Source: Pseudeuparius sepicola (lineage: Eukaryota > Arthropoda > Insecta > Coleoptera > Anthribidae). From it: a stretch of DNA of 64,000 bases. The DNA lies in assembly GCA_963920635.1 (NCBI GenBank), contig OY987305.1, positions 3,821,153 to 3,885,152 of the forward strand, in the 5' to 3' direction. This document shows positions 50,201-56,200 of this stretch, one piece after another (positions within the stretch are counted from its first letter, which is position 1; each line of letters opens with the position of its first letter). The notes beneath the pieces are model-generated. The model saw nothing but the letters and a program-made list of their open reading frames with translations, was not told the origin of the DNA and did not search any database. The translations under genes and the position numbers were made by a program.

Positions 50201-53200
50201 GCCGGGTCCGGAGGCCAGGGGGGCCCCGTCGTTCCGGTCGGCCCTGGGTCCTGGTAAGAAACGGGGAATATTTCGGACGCAGTTGTTTCTTTTAGAAGTT
50301 TGAGTATAAGACTACGTTTATCTCGTGGCAACTCCATCGGATGAATCCGATTGAGTAGAGTAGATTCTTTTATAATTATTCTGGTATTTGATTTTTTTTT
50401 AGTACTATCACAAATATAGAAAATGTTGATTTTTGAAAATCGATAATTTGAAGTTAGGTCTCCGAAACCAAACAGTAGTGAAGTCTGTGGGTCTCGCCCG
50501 TTGGTTTAGCAACATTTCAAGTCAAACCTTTTTATGTCGTCAAGAATTGATGTGTACGAGTCGATTCTATGTTCTCGAAATATCGGATGGGCTTGAAATA
50601 TTAGATCCTATTGAATTTCGATTTGTAGAGTTTACGCCGTCAAACGCATCGAGATAAACATAGTGAAAGTGTCCATAAGGGAAACTCGAAGTGGTCCATG
50701 TTTAAATAAATAGTAAGATACAATTCAAAGTCTTGAACCACAACAAATCTAGTATAATAAATATAAAGTTTTATACTTAGATAAAATTCAAAGTCTTGAA
50801 CCACAATAAAACTAGTATAGTAAGTATAAAACTTTATACTTATTATACTATATTTATTGTGGTTCAAGACTTTGAATTTTATCTTACAATTTAAACATGG
50901 ATCACTTTGAGTTTCCCCACAATCTATTTGATAATTATAATGCTAGTAGACCTGAAAAAATTCACCATTACAAGGAAAATATGAGAAATAGGAAGAAACT
51001 ATTACTTCGAATATGGTCCCTACAAAAAAAAACTTAGGAGTTACACCATATTGTGTATCTTTGAAAACTAACCTCCACGCTATAACTTCAAAAAAGTTAT
51101 ACATCATGCTAGAAGAATGTGGCTTAAGGAAAAAGTAAAACGCCTTTACAATTAAAATTAATTTAATTTTACGAGCATTATGCTCAATTATTATTCTGTA
51201 AATTGAGATATACTATAAATTACATTGAGTTGGTCACAATAGACTTGGTTGAAGATGAGGGTAAAAGGTTAAATTCTAATTTACTTAATAAACTTGACTT
51301 GCTAAGACAAAAAAAATACTATCAGCACAATAATCAACAATATTCAAGACAATATTCTGATCACATTTTTCATCCCCATTTCGTAAATTATACCAATATT
51401 AATTTTAATAATGACGAACAAAATATATTAAATCCTGGTCTAAAATTCAATTTAAAATCAAACAATAATGAAGAAATAATTAATAACCTTGAAATAGACA
51501 TTGAACAAATTGTAGAAGATATAAACATTTCAAATAAAAATCCAATCAGATTCCAAGCAAGTTCACTAATCAATAATTTTAAAAACAAGACAATAAGTAA
51601 AAGCTGGTATTACACTTGTCAATTTCTTGGCCAATAAATTGCACAATAAATTGGCCAAGAAATTGTAGATAATGTTTTTACACCATCAATAAATTGGTCA
51701 ATTTATTGTGCAATTTCAATACTACCAACATGAAAGCATAAATATGCAAACAAAATAAGTAAATAAATCCGTGAATCTCTCAAATCACACACAAAAATCT
51801 AATAAACAATAGTTATAAATTAGTAAATGTGAATACTGAGTGAATTAGAGCATAGTCTCATTTCCAGTAATTTTCTTAAGTCACTAAAATTGGTATTGAG
51901 GTCGGAACACAGAAAATCCCTAGAAATACCCAAACTTGCCACAATATTTTCGAACTTGCGTCAATACCTTGGCCAAGAAATTGACAAAGAAATTGAAGGT
52001 AAATTGACGACAATTTCTGTTTTACACCTAAATTCAACTTTCCCAATTTATTGACGAAGAAATTTACAAGTGTAATACCGGCTTAACACATTTACCTGTG
52101 AAAATAAAAATAATTTCAGATTTTTAAAACTATTAGGCAAAAAGTTAATGATAATAATTTAATTATTCTAAAGCTACTTCTTTTTTTCTTTTGCTTAACT
52201 CAACAAATTCCAAAACTTAGTATCATGCTAACATGGTTAGCGAAACGCGCGTCGAGTGCAAAAAACAAAGTTTTGGTGTATGGAGTTAAGTAAAAGACGT
52301 ATTTTCTATGTGCCAAAGGTTCCTCATTCCCAACTTAATCACTAAAGCTGACAAAGGCAGTGAGTGAGTATTAGATAAGAATTTTTATATTAAAAAAACT
52401 GAAGATTTTTTTAATAATGGTTATTTTAATAAGCTAAACCGTTAGTTAAAGATTTGTTAATAAATCATAACATTCAACAATTACAAATTAATGATTTAAT
52501 AATGTTGTTATCTATCTCTCTTGAACAAAATTTGTTTCAATTTGATCCTTCTTTTTACCAACAAAATACTAGATTAGCAATGGGTTCCAGTCTTTCACCT
52601 TTCTTAGCAGAAATTTTTATGTATTTGATCAAAACATTTTAAACAATCCAATTTTTTCTAGAAATATTGAATTGTAATTTTTGAAAATAATACTCTAACT
52701 AATGAATTTGCCGATTTTGTCGACTCAATACATCCCAACATCAAATTTACATTTGATCATTGAGTAAAGGAATAATTTTGATCTTGAAAATGATGAATCT
52801 TTACCCATTTTAGACTTACGTATCTCTAAAGATTTTGATAAAAATGAACTTCTTTTTGGAATATATAGAAAACCTACCACAACAGATTATTTCATTGTCT
52901 TTTCTCTATACCACTCTTAGAAAATAATTTTGTTAAAGAACTTAGGTAACATTATTAAACAAGAATGAGAATATTCTCGAGATTATTCTCGCTGAGAATA
53001 TTTCTAGATTTTTATTTTTTAAGTTTTTTTTGTTAGAGCAGTTATAGAATTTAATTCTCTGTTTTTCCGGTAGTTTTTGTTTTTCATGTCATAATTTAAC
53101 GATGCTTAATTATTAATACCCCTTACCGATATACTTATTTTATCCTTACTCACACACACATGCGTTTAAAAGGTCCATTCTATTATTAATAGTTTTCTAA

Positions 53201-56200
53201 TGTTATGTCAGTCGTCTTTTTCATCTTTTTACATTTATAAAGACCCAAAACAATCATTTGTATCAAAAAACATTTTGGTGAATTCATCTTTTTAAAACAT
53301 GTTGAGGTCCAATTAAGGCATTGCTCTTGAAAAAGCTCCAAATCGGGAGCAAAACGTCGATTTTTATTGACCAGATTTTGTTAATTTAAACTTTTTAAAA
53401 AATTGTATTTTTTGGCAAAGTTTGTGTAATCTTTTTGTACAAGGTTATTATTTTACAACCTTTTAACGAACTAAGAAAAACTGTTATTCTAAAACAAAGA
53501 TATATTATACTATTTGGAATTCGGATACATCATAAAATACCCCTCCGATTTCCCAAATAATAATTTCGCAACCCCTTGTGTTGTGAGATTAAGTATATGT
53601 GTCTAAAATTTCCCAATTTGTCTGCAGTGGCGGCACTTCCGGAGGTCCCCCAACCTCCCGCGGCTCTCAAGGCCCTTCCGGCCAGCGACTGCAGGGGCCG
53701 CCGCCCCCCTACCACCAAACCCCCCGCTCCGCCAGCGTCCCGATCGCTCTGCAGAGTCCCAACCCGGCCTCTCCGAACAACCCAACATCGAATCTGTCTC
53801 TGCCGTCTCCGAGGGCGTCGTCGTCGTCCGCCCTGAATTCGCCGGCCGACCCGAATCGGTGAGTCGACACGTTGTTTTCGGGGCAGGGTTGCCATTGGGT
53901 CGCTAAAAGTCACTTTTTTAATCAGTAGTCACTAAAAAGTCACTTTTTTAAAGAAAGGTCACTAAAAGTCACATTAATACGCAAACAGGGCGTTCATTAA
54001 GTAAACGTATGTACTATGTTCACAAACTTATAGCTTACTTGACTCGTTACTTGATTTTAATTTTTTCAAAACAAAAATTTAATATAAATATAGGTCCTGA
54101 GATAGGTGTCGTTTAGAGAATACAGGGTGTTGATTTTTTTACAAAGAAATGCCAAGTCGTATCAAATTCAAATTTGGTGGACAATTTCAATGCATTAAAG
54201 TGTACTTTTATGCCAAAAACTTTTTTTTATCATTTTAGAAGAGGCGTGCGCAGGGATAACCTAACTCCGTGGTTTAAAGTTAAAGAAAAAATAATAAGGC
54301 ACAGATTTTTTTAAATGTAATTAATACGATTTTCTGACTTATCACTTAACTTTAAACAAAAGACGCCTCTCAACATTTTTCAATTGAATAAGCCCATTAG
54401 CCATTTTCGGAAAAAATGAAAAAAGTTTGGAATACTGATTTTCGACTAATTTCAGAAAAAAAGTATTGAATTTACACGGATTTTTTTGTTTTTTTTTTTC
54501 TAATTAAAACGGCACTCCTTAACAGCTGTTTAAGTTTAAATATTTTGAAAACATTAAATTATTTTTAATTCAACCATTACCTACCTCAACATTTTTTTTT
54601 TCAACACTGTATTTTCAAAACAAAGCCATTTAAGGAAGTTTTTGTAAATAAAGTAAGCTTTCCTTAAAGTGGTTCAGATCGTTTTTTCAAACTTTTTTGT
54701 ATGTTAGAATATTTTTGTTTTCCATATCAACTTTTATTTTGAAATTTTTGCTCCAGTTTGAAAGTTCTGACAAAAAAACATACCTAACTTTTTTGTGGAC
54801 ATAGAATTTGGACCTAAATGTATATATTTTTTAATTAATATTTGGTACACTCTATAACAATACACTTCTCTGATTTTAAATTGTGGGACTTTGAATATGT
54901 AAGTAAAAATACTCTTATTTTAAAAAATCCTTAACTTACAAAAAGTTCGAAAAAACGATCCGATCAACGTTAAAGTTTTTCTGTATGCTTAATTAACATC
55001 TGGTATATTGACTTTTTAACTCTCATAGTCTAGTAATAATGAACGGAGTTTCGAGTACAAAACAAACTATAGGTATCATCGCTTGCTCATCATATCTTAA
55101 TTATTTTTTAAAAGTAAAAAGTTTGAGTATTTTTTAACGTAAAAATTGTTTTGCAAGATTCAAAGTATAATAAACGATCAAATGTCTATTGCAAACAATT
55201 ATTTGAACACTTAAGTATAGTTTTTTCATTCGTAGTTAAACTTTTGATTCAATCGCAGATAAGTTTGTGTTCAAAGTTGAACTACAGATGAAAAGGCTGG
55301 TTCTTATGGTGTTTGTTATACCTGGAATTACCTGGGATTTTTTATTAATATTTATTTTGTTTTTTATTTCCTGATGAGTTAATCTATACAGTGCCCGCCA
55401 AAAAGTCTGCACCATATGGGAAAATTTTTTAGTAAATAACTTACGGAAAATTTGTTTGCGGCATCAGGTTTTGCTTGCTCTAGAACCAAAATTGATATAA
55501 TCAAATGTTGTGACGTAGTGTTTTATATGTCAAATTTGACATTAATGAAAAAAAAAAATGTCCGAAAAATGGGCTTATTCATCCGAATTTCGAAAAAAGT
55601 TATAAGAAATAGTATATTACACACCGAGGTGGGAAGTGTTTCATTACTGTCGAGAGATTAAATAGTTAACCGAGGTGCGAAGCGCCGAGGTTAACTTTAT
55701 CTCGAGACAGTAACGAAACACGTCACCGAGGTTTGTATACTATTTTATTTACAACCATCAATATTTTGTAATTTCAAAATTTTTTCTCCGTATACTTCCC
55801 GCCCTCCTGGGTGGAAAGTAAACTTTCCACCCGGGCGGGAGGTCGGGAAGTAAAAGTAAAAAAATTGACACTTTCAAACTTCTAAAAAGTCAGAAATGTC
55901 AACATTACATACATGGTTGTAAATAAAATATGTTTCTTTCGCAATTTTATACCCCTGTGCAAAATTTCAAGAGACTACAACGATTTTCATATTTTGCCCT
56001 TTGTTGGATATTATTGGACACAATATTTTAAATTTTCTAGATATTTCTGATCAGATCAGCATGACAGAAATATTTGTATGTTTTTACAACTATTTACTAT
56101 AGAAAGAAGTTTGTAAATCGAATTTATGTGTTTATCTGTAAATATGAGATCAGTTTTGCACCAAGCATGCTTCTTCAACAAGCCCTCATTTTAATATTTT

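Larger units (their letters stand above)
50897..52930 (+). pseudogene. Penelope-like element reverse transcriptase relic
   Basis: Pieces in one orientation: an N-terminal frame from ATG 50897 (MDHFEFPHNLF), a middle frame 51203-51610, ITKADKGSE at about 52340, then YQQNTRLAMGSSLSPFLAEI (52555-52615), HPNIKFTFD (about 52735) and ILDLRI with LFGIYRKPTTTDY (about 52805-52890). The AMGSSLSPFLAE and IHPNIKFT motifs are typical of Penelope reverse transcriptases. Several stops and frameshifts, and a MITE inside. The YADD-type catalytic segment is not intact. No endonuclease was seen. Confidence 0.82.
50254..53627. other. legless intron 5
   Basis: 3.4 kb holding an inverted repeat, a Penelope-like relic, a MITE and a second Penelope-type terminus. 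No HD3-like exon was recognised. Confidence 0.5.

Noticed and set aside
49816..50337. 173-aa Cys/Trp/Pro-rich open frame on the minus strand
   Set aside because: Antisense shadow of the GC-rich legless HD2 exon; the plus-strand product has a recognised domain.
50433..50657. 74-aa frame in legless intron 5 as a missing HD3 exon
   Set aside because: No resemblance to HD3 and no suitable splice sites at both ends; left unassigned.
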